Shown: positions 24,321-33,353 of the stretch, piece by piece
Layout: each line of letters opens with the position of its first letter
Position numbering within the stretch: position 1 is the first letter of the stretch
Origin: CAYLJV01 sp964510375
Lineage (GTDB): Archaea > Hadarchaeota > Hadarchaeia > Hadarchaeales > JAGGTB01
DNA length: 37,195 nucleotides
Assembly: GCA_964510375.1 (NCBI GenBank)
Contig: CAZEBR010000017.1
Span: 1 to 37,195, forward strand
Direction of reading: 5' to 3'
Program-made: the position numbers and the translations under genes
The notes under the pieces: generated by a model
The model's input: the letters and a program-made list of their open reading frames with translations, nothing else
Databases searched by the model: none
What the model was told of the DNA's origin: nothing

Positions 24321-25082
24321 CTATGGGTTCTTAGATTCTTCGGCTAAATTACAGAGAATTTCCTCAAACTCCTCGTAATATGCTTCTTTGCTCTCGTGCG
24401 ACGGCAAGTCAATTATCATATCCTTTAGGTTCTGGGCCACGGTGGGGATCCACTGGAATGGTATGGAAACCAAAACCTTTTCCTCGGAGAAGAGCTCCCT
24501 TCCGTGCATTCCATGGACGAACTGAGGTATTAAGTGGTTTACTTCACCGGTCTGGAAAGGATAGATAAGGGTCCAAGCACACCCCATCACAGGAGTGGTT
24601 TTCGAAGTATACATTTCACCGGTAGAATGGGTCACGGCCCTCATCACTATTTCTGCCTTGCTGGGCTCCGCAGTAATAACCAAAACGTCCGGGTCAAACG
24701 TTAACTTATCAATCGGGGCAAAGGCCACATAGTTAATGATATTCTTCTCAAAGGTCGGAACATGCTTATATAGGGAGTAGTTCGCTCTCGGCTCCTGAAA
24801 GACTTCCAATCTATCGCCAATCTGGCCACTTTCCGCAAACGGTGCCATATCCTCCATCCCGAGAAGTATCTTACCGACGCAGGTTTCCTCGTTTTCCTTG
24901 CTGAAGTAGAACGGCTCTCCAGTGTCCTGTACCTCTTTCAGCATCTCGCAAAGGGACAGTTTTTTATCTTCACCAAGTTGGTCCATATCTTCGGGCTCAA
25001 AGAAGAGAAACTTCACTCCGATTGGTGGAATATCGAAATCAATTTGGTCAAAACCGGATAAATCAGCCCTTGGTCCTTCCAA
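24321..25082 (-). CDS. DUF169 family protein (COG2043)
   Basis: A 253-residue protein resembling the uncharacterised DUF169 family of archaea and anaerobic bacteria. Recognisable parts are the N-terminal PPIGVKFLF, a CEMLKE segment with the first conserved Cys, EETCVGKILLGME, PDVLVITAEPSKA, and GCAW in the second half. The conserved cysteines suggest metal or redox chemistry, but no activity is established. TTG is the start, after a full GGAGGTGAT ribosome binding site. It stops at TAG with TGA two codons later. A flavin-reductase-like gene follows it on the same strand. Confidence 0.8.
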   Translation of the reverse strand: MEGPRADLSGFDQIDFDIPPIGVKFLFFEPEDMDQLGEDKKLSLCEMLKEVQDTGEPFYFSKENEETCVGKILLGMEDMAPFAESGQIGDRLEVFQEPRANYSLYKHVPTFEKNIINYVAFAPIDKLTFDPDVLVITAEPSKAEIVMRAVTHSTGEMYTSKTTPVMGCAWTLIYPFQTGEVNHLIPQFVHGMHGRELFSEEKVLVSIPFQWIPTVAQNLKDMIIDLPSHESKEAYYEEFEEILCNLAEESKNP

Positions 25083-25214
25083 AGATAATCACCTCCTAAT
25101 ATTTACTTTTCTTTCAAAGTTTTTTACTTTAATCCATTTAAAAACTCTCAGTCATCAAAAATTATTCTGAACGTTCTAAATTAGATTTGTCATCTGGTGT
25201 TAAACGAAAAATCC

Positions 25215-26027
25215 TCAATCTAAACTTCTCTCAGTCCACTTTTCGACAAAATTAACCAGTGTACCAACTCCTTGAATTTTTACTTCAACTTTGTCTCCAT
25301 CTTTAAGAGGACCAACCCCGGAAGGGGTACCCATAGCGATCACGTCACCCGGTTCCAAGGTGAGGAATCTTGTAATTTCGGCGATCGTTTCCGAAACTGA
25401 AAAGACAAATTTATCATCGGCCGAGTCCTGTTTTACTTCACCATTGAGGAAGAGTCTGACCCGAGGTTCTTCGGGGACCAAATCGGGCGTAGCAGCAACA
25501 GGCCCCATCGGCGCTGCGTTGTCGAAGGACTTTCCCCTCACCCAGTTCCTTTCGGCACTCTGATCGTCCCTGTTCGAAACGTCGTTCACGCATGTGAACC
25601 CTTCCACGAAGTTCATTGCATCGCTCTTGTCCACGTTCCTAGCCTGCTTGCCCATGACCACCCCGAGCTCGGCCTCGTAGTCGATTCGGCCCGTGCCGGT
25701 TTCGATTTTACCCAACTGCCCTACATCCTCGGGATCAACGCCCGGCTCGGGCATCCTTATCACGTCCCTGTGGCCTATCACGGCGTTTGGACTCTTCAGA
25801 AAAAGCTTGGGCCTTTCGGGAATCTCCTCTGGAACGTCGAATCCACTCTCCTTCAGGTGGTCCACGTAATTTCCATAGAGACAGACTATTTTCGAGGGTT
25901 GCGTGGGTGGAAGAACATCGATATCCTCGGGGTAGTGTACTTCTCCTGCCGAGACTATTCCCGATTCCTCCCAAGCCCCGGTTCTAACAAATCCGCTTGG
26001 ATCACGAAATCTCACAATCCTCGGCAT
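25215..26027 (-). CDS. Fumarylacetoacetate hydrolase family protein
   Basis: A 270-residue FAH-fold enzyme of the group that includes hydroxyheptadienedioate isomerase/decarboxylase, acylpyruvases and oxaloacetate decarboxylases. The metal-binding acidic residues are in IDYEAELGVVMG (two Glu) and VNDVSNRD (Asp), followed by GKSFDNAAPMGP and the C-terminal GDVIAMGTPSGVGPLKDGD. It probably cleaves or isomerises a small diketo or oxo acid with Mg. The ATG has no ribosome binding site, but a TATA-like ATTTTAAAG lies about 29 bases upstream (about 26052-26061), fitting a leaderless mRNA. It follows the helicase gene in the same direction. Confidence 0.9.
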   Translation of the reverse strand: MPRIVRFRDPSGFVRTGAWEESGIVSAGEVHYPEDIDVLPPTQPSKIVCLYGNYVDHLKESGFDVPEEIPERPKLFLKSPNAVIGHRDVIRMPEPGVDPEDVGQLGKIETGTGRIDYEAELGVVMGKQARNVDKSDAMNFVEGFTCVNDVSNRDDQSAERNWVRGKSFDNAAPMGPVAATPDLVPEEPRVRLFLNGEVKQDSADDKFVFSVSETIAEITRFLTLEPGDVIAMGTPSGVGPLKDGDKVEVKIQGVGTLVNFVEKWTERSLD

Positions 26028-26072
26028 GTTTAAAAATTGGTCCGGGCTCCTTTAAAATGCTCAGAATTTCGA

Positions 26073-28601
26073 TTAGACGATGGAATCGTCCCTTGGGAAT
26101 TCCCTCTTTCCGACCTTGGTATCCTCACCCTCCATGATTCCTTCCAGGGACCCTATTGCACCCGGCCTACTCAGGGGTCTATTATTACTCCCGCACTGGT
26201 AAGCCTGCACGCACTTGGGACAACCGTTTTCGCTTCGACATCCGCAATCGCTCAGGATCGAGTGTGCCCTCTCGACTGCCTCTTCCATTCTGGAATAGAG
26301 CAGTCTAGTTACCCCGTTTCCTCCCGGCGATCCATCGTAAGCAAAAATGTGGCCGGTAGTCCCCATCGCAACGCCCCCAATCTCGGTGCTCCCCGATCCC
26401 GTAAGCATATTGCTGGTCTCTAGCAGGGCATGCTCGACGGCGTGGTAGGTTCCGGCGAGTTTATCGTCCTTGGACTCGCCCTTTAAATCGGCGACTGCCG
26501 GTTCAGGCGCCTTGAAAACGAAACCGAGAGTTCTATAAGAATAGTCAATCGGTTCATCCAGCGATTGTTTTCTGAGAATCTCTCCAGTAACGGTGTTTTT
26601 CTCCCAGTAAGCGTCCACTCTATCCTTGATCTCTAGGCTGCAATAAAGCGTCTCGACCCCGTGAACCTTTCTCTTGTCAAGAACCTTTTTTACCCTAGGA
26701 ACAGTAGCCTTCTGCGCGATAGTGTGTACGTTCTCCGCCTTAGATTCCTCCAAGATAGCCTTTTTGGGCTCATCTTCCACATCGAGAAACTTCGAACGAT
26801 AGGATCCCCCGCCGTGTAGATATACCGCTCCGGGATGCAACTCCTTTATGGCTATTGGCATCCTTCTCCTTCCTATTTTCTTCCCGTTTTTGTCTAGAAG
26901 CTGTACGGTCTCCCCGATTCCTCTGATCGAATAGTTTTTAAATCTCTCTTTTCCCGTCTCTGTCGGCCTCAACCCGCCGGCGGAACGCTTCAACAGACCC
27001 GACTCCTCCGCGTCCTCCAACAAACCTTCGAAGTTTCCAAACTCGTCTTGGCTGAGAGGCTTATCCATGGCGGCACCTATCAGCTGATGCCTAGCAACGA
27101 TCGGATTTTCCGGCTCGACGTAGCCGGGTTCAACATCCTCAAAATAGTCATCAGGATGATTGCGGTAATATGATGATATTGGATCATCGTCACGCAGGGC
27201 CAGAATAGCTATTCCCTCTTGACCCCTCCTAGCGATCCTGCCTATTCTTTGCTTAAAGCGGGTTATCCCTACTATCGAAGATTCCACAGCATCGAGGTCT
27301 CCGATATCCACCCCCAGCTCAAGGGTAGGGGTACTGCAGACGGTTTTTAAATCGCCCTCCCTCAGTCTTTCCTCGACATCCCTCCGATAATCTCTGCCCA
27401 GACCGGCTCTGTGAACCTCGGTATCTATGTTCTTGTTTCTTGCCATCCTTGCCAAGGACTCGACCTGTTGTTGCGATTGGCCGAAGACGACCGTTTTCCT
27501 CTCATTCCTGTTTAACCTCTTTAAGTTTTGAATCAGCAGCGTGTTTGCGCTTCTTCCCTTCGGATAGAGCATCAGAAAATGAATCGGTCCGTGCCTGCCC
27601 TCCTCACAGCTAATCACCTCTACATCCTCCCCGAAGAGGTTTTCGGAAAACTCTTTCGTGTTTCTGATAGTGGCGCTGGCACCGACCATCTGCAGATCCT
27701 CCTCAAAGACTCGGTCCATTCTCTCCAGCAAGAAGTGAACGTTCGAACCGAAAGATCCCTTGTACTGGTGGATTTCGTCCATGACGATAAATCGGACCGA
27801 CCTGATCATGTCGGCGAATCTGGTACCGTGGGCGAGGTGAAAATTAACCATGTCAAAATTAGTTATCAGAGCATCCGGAGGATCTTCTCTTATTTTCTTC
27901 CTTTCGGAAGTGGACGTATCCCCATCGTAAACCTCCACATCTATGCCGGCTTTGCTTCCGAGGGACTCGAGCTTCTCCAGCTGATCCCTTCCCAGCGTTT
28001 TAGTAGGATATATTAAGAGTGCCCTGGCCCTTTCGGAATCCACCTCCCTCTCTTCCATAATCTTTTGATAGATGGGTAGAATGAAGGCTTCCGTCTTACC
28101 GGTAGCGGTAGGAGCCGAAATCACTACGTTTTTACCCTCAATGATCGACTCGATTGCCTCTTTCTGAAACTCGTAAAACTTGTCTATCCCCCTCGCCTTC
28201 ACGCCGCTGACGATATCTTCGTCTAGCCCTATCTCGTCCACATCTGGCCCATATTCCGGTCTGGAAGGTTCCATGAACCTATAGTCGACCACTTCATCCT
28301 TCCCGCGTACCACGGACTGAGCATCGGGAGGCAGGTCTTCAAGATCCTTATTTTTTAGGCCCATATCCAGCGCTTTCAACTGCTTTCCCAAACCGTACTT
28401 TCTCACCCAGGTCATTCCATCGTTAGTGAGTGCCCCCTCTTCGTAACGTTGTTTCATGTTCTCGTAGGCTTTCTTTTTGGACAAATCGGTACTATCGGCG
28501 GCGAAACACATTTTGCAATCGGTACACGAAAGTAGCCACCTTCCCGATTTCACTTTTTTAGACCTTATCCTGCCTCCGCATTTCGGACAAACTATTTCCA
28601 T
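26073..28601 (-). CDS. MrfA/Hrq1-like superfamily 2 DNA helicase
   Basis: An 842-residue DEAD/DEAH-box helicase. A zinc ribbon opens the protein (CPKCGGRIRS, then CTDCKMC). The helicase core has ISAPTATGKTEAF (Walker A), MDEIHQYKG (Walker B), GASATIR, and motif VI RIGRIARRGQEG. The C-terminal DUF1998-type domain carries CGCRSENGCPKCVQAYQCG (about 805-823), matching the four-cysteine metal site of MrfA, a 3'-5' DNA helicase of bacterial mitomycin repair related to yeast Hrq1. The ATG follows GTGATATT. It lies 76 bases downstream of PolB2 in the same direction, so it may share that operon and act in DNA repair. Confidence 0.9.
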   Translation of the reverse strand: MEIVCPKCGGRIRSKKVKSGRWLLSCTDCKMCFAADSTDLSKKKAYENMKQRYEEGALTNDGMTWVRKYGLGKQLKALDMGLKNKDLEDLPPDAQSVVRGKDEVVDYRFMEPSRPEYGPDVDEIGLDEDIVSGVKARGIDKFYEFQKEAIESIIEGKNVVISAPTATGKTEAFILPIYQKIMEEREVDSERARALLIYPTKTLGRDQLEKLESLGSKAGIDVEVYDGDTSTSERKKIREDPPDALITNFDMVNFHLAHGTRFADMIRSVRFIVMDEIHQYKGSFGSNVHFLLERMDRVFEEDLQMVGASATIRNTKEFSENLFGEDVEVISCEEGRHGPIHFLMLYPKGRSANTLLIQNLKRLNRNERKTVVFGQSQQQVESLARMARNKNIDTEVHRAGLGRDYRRDVEERLREGDLKTVCSTPTLELGVDIGDLDAVESSIVGITRFKQRIGRIARRGQEGIAILALRDDDPISSYYRNHPDDYFEDVEPGYVEPENPIVARHQLIGAAMDKPLSQDEFGNFEGLLEDAEESGLLKRSAGGLRPTETGKERFKNYSIRGIGETVQLLDKNGKKIGRRRMPIAIKELHPGAVYLHGGGSYRSKFLDVEDEPKKAILEESKAENVHTIAQKATVPRVKKVLDKRKVHGVETLYCSLEIKDRVDAYWEKNTVTGEILRKQSLDEPIDYSYRTLGFVFKAPEPAVADLKGESKDDKLAGTYHAVEHALLETSNMLTGSGSTEIGGVAMGTTGHIFAYDGSPGGNGVTRLLYSRMEEAVERAHSILSDCGCRSENGCPKCVQAYQCGSNNRPLSRPGAIGSLEGIMEGEDTKVGKREFPRDDSIV

Positions 28602-28677
28602 AATATCACATTTCTTATCCCGTTCTTCATACCCTCCGGGGATTTAATAAAATGAAGAATGATCCTCCGAATTCCTT

Positions 28678-30936
28678 TCAAGTTTCCACCAACCTCTTTT
28701 GTTCGTAATTCCTGAGCAGACTTTTTTCTATCCGCTCACTGTCGTAGCCGAAAGGATTCAGTAACTCCTCCGCGGCCGAAACTAACCTCTGGATGTACCA
28801 TTCCCTATCGTATTTTTTCCTCTTCAAGAGTTGAACCGGTCTGACCCTGAGGTTGGGGTTATCCGAACTAGCCTTCATGACCACATATTTCACCTGCTGG
28901 CCCGGATGAAGATCTATCCCTATCCTCCGCAGCTGTTTTGCCGCAACCGCGCTTCTAGAGTTCATGTCGTATGAACCGGGCTCCCTCGACAACTTCCTGG
29001 TGATCGCCAAGGCCTCCGGTCCTACCAACCTCTTTTCAATCTTGGCGGCGTAGCTTCTGAGAATGTCCAAGGCCTCCTCGATCTTACCCACGAACTGTTC
29101 CGCAGTTCTGGCCTCGGAAAGTTTCTCCAACATCTTCCGCTGGGCCCTAGAAACGAAGTCGGAGGTATCGCTCCTCCTTTCGGCTATTCCTCTGGTCTTC
29201 AATTCTCCGCTCTCGAAAAGCCCGTAGTAACGATTTGACGCCGGAGTTCGACCCTTCCCCTTTTCCGTGGGGAATACCAGCCACCGATACTTACCCTCCG
29301 TTTCTATGGGTAGACCAGTTTGGTTCCCTACGCGTTCGCACAGGTCGGCCAAGTCCATCGCTCCCCGCTTGTCTTTAACCCAGAGGGAATCCACCACTCC
29401 ATGGATGACCTCAAAGCCGTTTCTCTCCGCTATTTTGGACGCCTTTTTTAGGTTCTTTCTTGCAAATGCAGTTACCGCTTCATGAGCCTCGATTCTCCCA
29501 AACCTGGCGTTCCGATAACCCAGATATCCGAAACACGTGACGAGAATCCATTTCAGAGCCTCCTGCCTTCTGTCGTAAACTTCCATTAGATCCTCATCGG
29601 TCGACTCTTTGACGAGCTCCTTGTATTCCCGTCTCTTTTTCAAGACAGGCTTCAGAACTCTCGGGATCAGACCCCTCTCCCTCTCGCATATATGGTAGTT
29701 CAACCCTGGAACTCTCCTATCGGAGTCCGGACAACAGTCACATAGGACGGTCTCCGGACTGATGTTGTATTTTTCCATCATCTTCGGGTAGAAAGAACTG
29801 AAGTCTATTTCCCCGACATCCTCGTGAATGCCAATCTTTGGACTTTGTATGAAACCACCCCTGTCCGACTTTAGAAGTTTATAAGCCGTTTTGAAATCCT
29901 CGGGTTCGCTTTTTCTCCATGGGACGAGGACACCGTTTTTTCTGGCCCGGTAAAGCTGGAGATTTGTCATCGCCGACCCTATACTGCTTCTAGCTGTCCT
30001 CTGAAGGGGAGTTCTCGTCATTCTGGCGAGCTCAACGAGGCCCTCCAAACCGGATTCCTTGTAAATAAAGGAGTTCTCCACGTCCAGGTGAATCCTGCCC
30101 TTCAGATAGTGCGGTGGTGGCTTGTAGTACACCTGTCCATAACTGAAAAACGATTTACCTTCCCCCTTCCTTCTCTCGGCCGGCTCGGGTTTCCTTCCCA
30201 AGATTAACCTTTCCGCAACATCCTTCATTTCCGCCCTTCTGGTCAGGTAAGGAAGGTCCCAAGAGTCCCCTCCTTCGGTAACGATTATGTCGGGATCACT
30301 CTCCCTTATGACCTCCACAAATCTTAGGATCTTCTCCCTCTCGTCCGACCCATCCACTTCGGTTTCATTACCGTTCAGGATGACCGATATCTCCTCTATG
30401 GACCTATCAAAACTTCGAGAGGAACTGTGCTTTTCCGGCTTAACCCTTATTTTGGCCGTCTTAAGCGGAGGAAGGTCGTAGGTCACATCCTCCGCAGAGT
30501 CGATAAGATCAAGCTCCAAGCTAAACGGATTGGACAGCTCTATTTTCGCGAGCGGAAACAGGTCCTTTTCCTGTAGGTATGCCTGTGCGTAGGGAATATC
30601 CACATTGTAGAGCTCGTAATCCCTGTACTCCCCGAGCCTGACGATCTTTCTTGCCAAACCGTTAACCCCTTTCATAGAGTTGCACTCCACCTCGATCACC
30701 TCAGATGTGCTCGAATCCCTGAGATGCACCCTCCGTTCTTCGTAGCTCCACCCATTCACGATTTGGTTTTCGTCCAATTCAGCTTCTAATCTTTCGAGGT
30801 TTTTCGAAGACCCATAAACGTAGAATTCGGGAGTGTAAGTATCGCGGAGGAGTTTCGTCTCCCCCTTCATCTCTTTAAAGCAGATCACCATCTCGTCCTC
30901 GCCGGAAGGATAAACGTCGAGCAGCCAGCCCTTCAA
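28678..30936 (-). CDS. polB2: Divergent family B DNA polymerase (PolB2 type)
   Basis: A 752-residue B-family DNA polymerase. Palm motif A is present (EIDFSSFYPKMM, D378), motif B reads KWILVTCFGYLGY (K462), but motif C reads HGVVDSLW (D516), where active enzymes have DTDS: the first aspartate is Val. The 3'-5' exonuclease domain also looks decayed: no DIE at motif I, while a WDLPYL remnant of motif II is kept. A cysteine set CDCC (399-402) with C417 may bind metal. These traits match the archaeal PolB2 class, not replicative PolB1/PolB3. TTG start behind GGAGGGGG, 4 bases after the stop of the small upstream gene, so translation is coupled. It may act in damage tolerance or as a structural subunit. 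Confidence 0.9.
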   Translation of the reverse strand: MKGWLLDVYPSGEDEMVICFKEMKGETKLLRDTYTPEFYVYGSSKNLERLEAELDENQIVNGWSYEERRVHLRDSSTSEVIEVECNSMKGVNGLARKIVRLGEYRDYELYNVDIPYAQAYLQEKDLFPLAKIELSNPFSLELDLIDSAEDVTYDLPPLKTAKIRVKPEKHSSSRSFDRSIEEISVILNGNETEVDGSDEREKILRFVEVIRESDPDIIVTEGGDSWDLPYLTRRAEMKDVAERLILGRKPEPAERRKGEGKSFFSYGQVYYKPPPHYLKGRIHLDVENSFIYKESGLEGLVELARMTRTPLQRTARSSIGSAMTNLQLYRARKNGVLVPWRKSEPEDFKTAYKLLKSDRGGFIQSPKIGIHEDVGEIDFSSFYPKMMEKYNISPETVLCDCCPDSDRRVPGLNYHICERERGLIPRVLKPVLKKRREYKELVKESTDEDLMEVYDRRQEALKWILVTCFGYLGYRNARFGRIEAHEAVTAFARKNLKKASKIAERNGFEVIHGVVDSLWVKDKRGAMDLADLCERVGNQTGLPIETEGKYRWLVFPTEKGKGRTPASNRYYGLFESGELKTRGIAERRSDTSDFVSRAQRKMLEKLSEARTAEQFVGKIEEALDILRSYAAKIEKRLVGPEALAITRKLSREPGSYDMNSRSAVAAKQLRRIGIDLHPGQQVKYVVMKASSDNPNLRVRPVQLLKRKKYDREWYIQRLVSAAEELLNPFGYDSERIEKSLLRNYEQKRLVET

Positions 30937-30940
30937 ACTG

Positions 30941-31207
30941 TCAATCCCCCTCCGAACTTTTGAGGCATTCCAGCTCCTCCTTTATGGAATCGATTTCCTT
31001 CCTTTGCTCGAGCAGTATAGACATGACCATCTCGCGAAAGGGATTCGGACTCTTCGCCTGAGAACTGGCGGAGACGTGGCGTTCGCAATCCTCCAGAATT
31101 CTATCAAAGACCTCTCGCTCATCTTCCCTAAGAGCATCTCTAAAATCACTCCACTTCGCCCGCTCGTTTTTGAGGATTTCTCTAAAAGTAGGAACCGTCC
31201 TTCCCAT
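30941..31207 (-). CDS. Small helical protein of the PolB2 cassette (MGRTVPTFR type), 88 aa
   Basis: Begins MGRTVPTFREILKNERAKW and is otherwise helical and charged (DFRDALREDEREVFDRILED, then MVMSILLEQRKEIDSIKEEL). I recall similar MGRTVPT proteins in other euryarchaea, which I could not check here. ATG after GGGTGA. It lies between the RecA-like gene (11 bases away) and polB2 (4 bases away) on the same strand. The placement suggests an adaptor or bridging subunit, but no function is known. Confidence 0.82.
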   Translation of the reverse strand: MGRTVPTFREILKNERAKWSDFRDALREDEREVFDRILEDCERHVSASSQAKSPNPFREMVMSILLEQRKEIDSIKEELECLKSSEGD

Positions 31208-31218
31208 ATTTTCACCCG

Positions 31219-31869
31219 TTAAAACTCCTCCAAGGTCAGAGGCCGAGGGGAACTTTCCGTGTCGGTGGGTGTTCTACCCGCGTTCCCTGGGGAAATGAAA
31301 CCCGTTTTTTTGGGATTCTCTCTGTTGGAATCGGTTTTTATCGTGTGGTCCGATATAGACTCAAGCTTTGAGTTAAACTCGCTATCCTCTCTCCCATCGG
31401 TCGAGACCATGAAAACGGTCCGATCCGCACCCTGAAAATCTTCCAGTTCATCTATCGTACTGTCAAAGGCTCTCAGCGCTTCTTCGCTCGGAAGGTCCGA
31501 CTCCGTAAAGAGACCCGGAAGTCCCGTAATCACTATCAGGTCCGGGTCGAAACTGTCGATCGCACCATTCAGTCTCTCGAAAATCAACGACATGATCTGG
31601 TAACAGGTGAAGGCCCGTGAGATGTAGATATTCTTCAAAATCTCCTCGGAATTGAGACCTAACTCCCTCCCCAGCTCCGAAATACGGTAGGGATTAAAGG
31701 AATTGCCGCCGTCAAGCCAGAGAACAGGCGGACCGAAACTTCCGCGTTGGGTAAAACTCTCGACGACCACGACGTGCTCTGTAGAGTGATTTCTCTCGTC
31801 GAGGATTATGTCACTTTCTTCAATTTTTTCCATAAAATTTTCTGAACTCGGGTTCGCGACTGACAGCAA
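31219..31869 (-). CDS. RecA/RadA-like protein lacking Walker A
   Basis: A 216-residue protein resembling the RadA/Rad51 core. The stretch VLWLDGGNSFNPYRISELGRE, with GLNSEEILKNIYISRAF after it, matches the RadA region following the P-loop (IDTENTF.., R.. LDPDEVL..IYVARAF). There is no GxxxxGKT Walker A before it, and the Walker B strand reads DLIVITGLPG with Thr where Asp is expected, so ATP hydrolysis is unlikely. A hydrophilic Ser/Pro/Asn-rich tail ends the protein. The TTG start follows a full GGAGGTTAATC. It is the first gene of the PolB2 set and is probably a DNA- or partner-binding pseudo-ATPase. Confidence 0.75.
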   Translation of the reverse strand: MLSVANPSSENFMEKIEESDIILDERNHSTEHVVVVESFTQRGSFGPPVLWLDGGNSFNPYRISELGRELGLNSEEILKNIYISRAFTCYQIMSLIFERLNGAIDSFDPDLIVITGLPGLFTESDLPSEEALRAFDSTIDELEDFQGADRTVFMVSTDGREDSEFNSKLESISDHTIKTDSNRENPKKTGFISPGNAGRTPTDTESSPRPLTLEEF

Positions 31870-31966
31870 GATTAACCTCCAGTGGAATCAAACTTTATCT
31901 CCACGATTCCTAAAAAGAAATCTTGAGAGACTCGAGTGAAAGTAAAAACGGAGCTTCGAATATCAC

Positions 31967-32653
31967 TCATTCGTCCAAAAAGTCATGCACGTTTTCGCGA
32001 GTTATCTGATTATTAATCAAATCTCCATCGTTCAGGCCCAAATCTATCCCTTCAAGAGGAGAATCGTCACCAATTTCCTCCAAAAAATGGGCGTCGGAGT
32101 TAACGATGAATCTCCCGCCCCTAGTTTTCGCAAGCTCTACCATCTCTTTTATCCGGTCAGCATTACTTCTAAGATGAGAGAGATTTATTTCCAGCCAAAT
32201 CCCCTCATCCACAGCACTCTCTACCAACTTCTCGAGATTCACGGGGAAATGCTGGTGGGTGGGATGTGAAAGAAACTTTATCGTCGGAGTATCCATGGCC
32301 TTAATCAGCGCCTCCGTATTTCTTTCTCTCCCCTTATCCTCGTAACCGCAGTAAGGATGGAGGGCAACCGAAGCGTAATCGAGAGTATTCACTTTTTCGT
32401 CCGGAAGGTCCGTATCACCCGAGACATTCAGAACGTTGGCTTCACAGCCCCAGAGAACCTCCACATCAAACTCAGGGAGTCTAGGACCCATGAAAAAATG
32501 TGTCTCGGGGGCAGAACCCGCCATTGCGGGACCGTGATCACTTATTCCCACCACCTCCAGCTCCTTGGACTTCGCTTCCTCAACTATTTCATACAGCGTC
32601 CCATACGCATGGCCACTATGAATGCTGTGGATGTGTAAATCAGTATTCAACAT
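31967..32653 (-). CDS. PHP-family phosphoesterase (YcdX-like)
   Basis: A 228-residue metal-dependent phosphoesterase of the PHP superfamily. Metal-site motifs: TDLHIHSIHSGHAYG (HxH), GISDHGP, LWGCEANV, SVALHPYCG, FLSHPTH and VNSDAHF. The order fits the stand-alone YcdX/PolX-PHP type with a three-metal site. The natural substrate is unknown. I use the ATG at 32653 because an AGGAAG lies 7 bases before it; the upstream TTG at 32680 has no ribosome binding site. It is transcribed alone, 97 bases after the RecA-like gene's end of the region. Confidence 0.9.
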   Translation of the reverse strand: MLNTDLHIHSIHSGHAYGTLYEIVEEAKSKELEVVGISDHGPAMAGSAPETHFFMGPRLPEFDVEVLWGCEANVLNVSGDTDLPDEKVNTLDYASVALHPYCGYEDKGRERNTEALIKAMDTPTIKFLSHPTHQHFPVNLEKLVESAVDEGIWLEINLSHLRSNADRIKEMVELAKTRGGRFIVNSDAHFLEEIGDDSPLEGIDLGLNDGDLINNQITRENVHDFLDE

Positions 32654-32753
32654 AGAATTTCTTCCTACAATTCTTTTCAAAAAACATTTGCGAGTATTCT
32701 ATTTAACAGTCCCCATAGAGGAATTTCTAACAAATGAATACCTGACCAATTCT

Positions 32754-33233
32754 CTAGCCGGCCAAGTTCTTTAGTTTCGACAGCAGAGCCATCCTCAGAC
32801 CAGAGTAGAAAACGGCAGAAGCCATTATGAAGAGAGCGCCTGAGAGAGCAGGCGATTCAGCCAAGGCGAGAGCAGTCCCGGCGGCTGGAGGATGTTCAGT
32901 ATTTGTCACTACCATTAAACAAAATCCAATGGCGACGGCCACCCCACCTTCAATCCCGGGCATTCCCAAGTATGAACAGGTTAAGCCGGCAATAACGCAT
33001 AGAAAATGACCTCCAATTACATTCCTGAGTCTCGCAGTCCTCGTGTGGGGAAGGGCAAAGACTACGAAAGCGGTCGACCCGATAGCTGCGATCGAAACAA
33101 AGTTCATAAAGTCGGATAAAATGGCAGTCATAACTATAATAGAAAGGCCCGCCAAAATTCCCTGCCAGATATAATTCTTCCAATTTTTTCCTAAGTTTTC
33201 GTCCAGTATTTTCAAATTCTTTCCCAGAACCAA
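32754..33233 (-). CDS. HPP family membrane protein
   Basis: A small integral membrane protein of the HPP family with about four helices and the family signature TEHPPAAGTALAL. Plant and cyanobacterial members have been linked to nitrite transport; archaeal ones are uncharacterised. The start is uncertain: TTG at 33233 gives 159 residues, and a TATA-like AGTTAAATATGG lies about 25 bases upstream, fitting a leaderless mRNA; no ribosome binding site is seen. The stop is TAG. Confidence 0.85.
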   Translation of the reverse strand: MVLGKNLKILDENLGKNWKNYIWQGILAGLSIIVMTAILSDFMNFVSIAAIGSTAFVVFALPHTRTARLRNVIGGHFLCVIAGLTCSYLGMPGIEGGVAVAIGFCLMVVTNTEHPPAAGTALALAESPALSGALFIMASAVFYSGLRMALLSKLKNLAG

Positions 33234-33353
33234 GTTTAGAACATTTTTCCATATTTAACTATTGGAAATCGGCTTCTACCATAAAAGCACGGAATAACAC
33301 AGAGATAATATTTTAAAATTCAGATCTGACTATCTTAATAATCGTCGTTCGTT

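Noticed and set aside
27528..28016. 162-residue plus-strand frame inside the helicase gene
   Set aside because: It is antisense to conserved helicase motifs, so it is a shadow frame.
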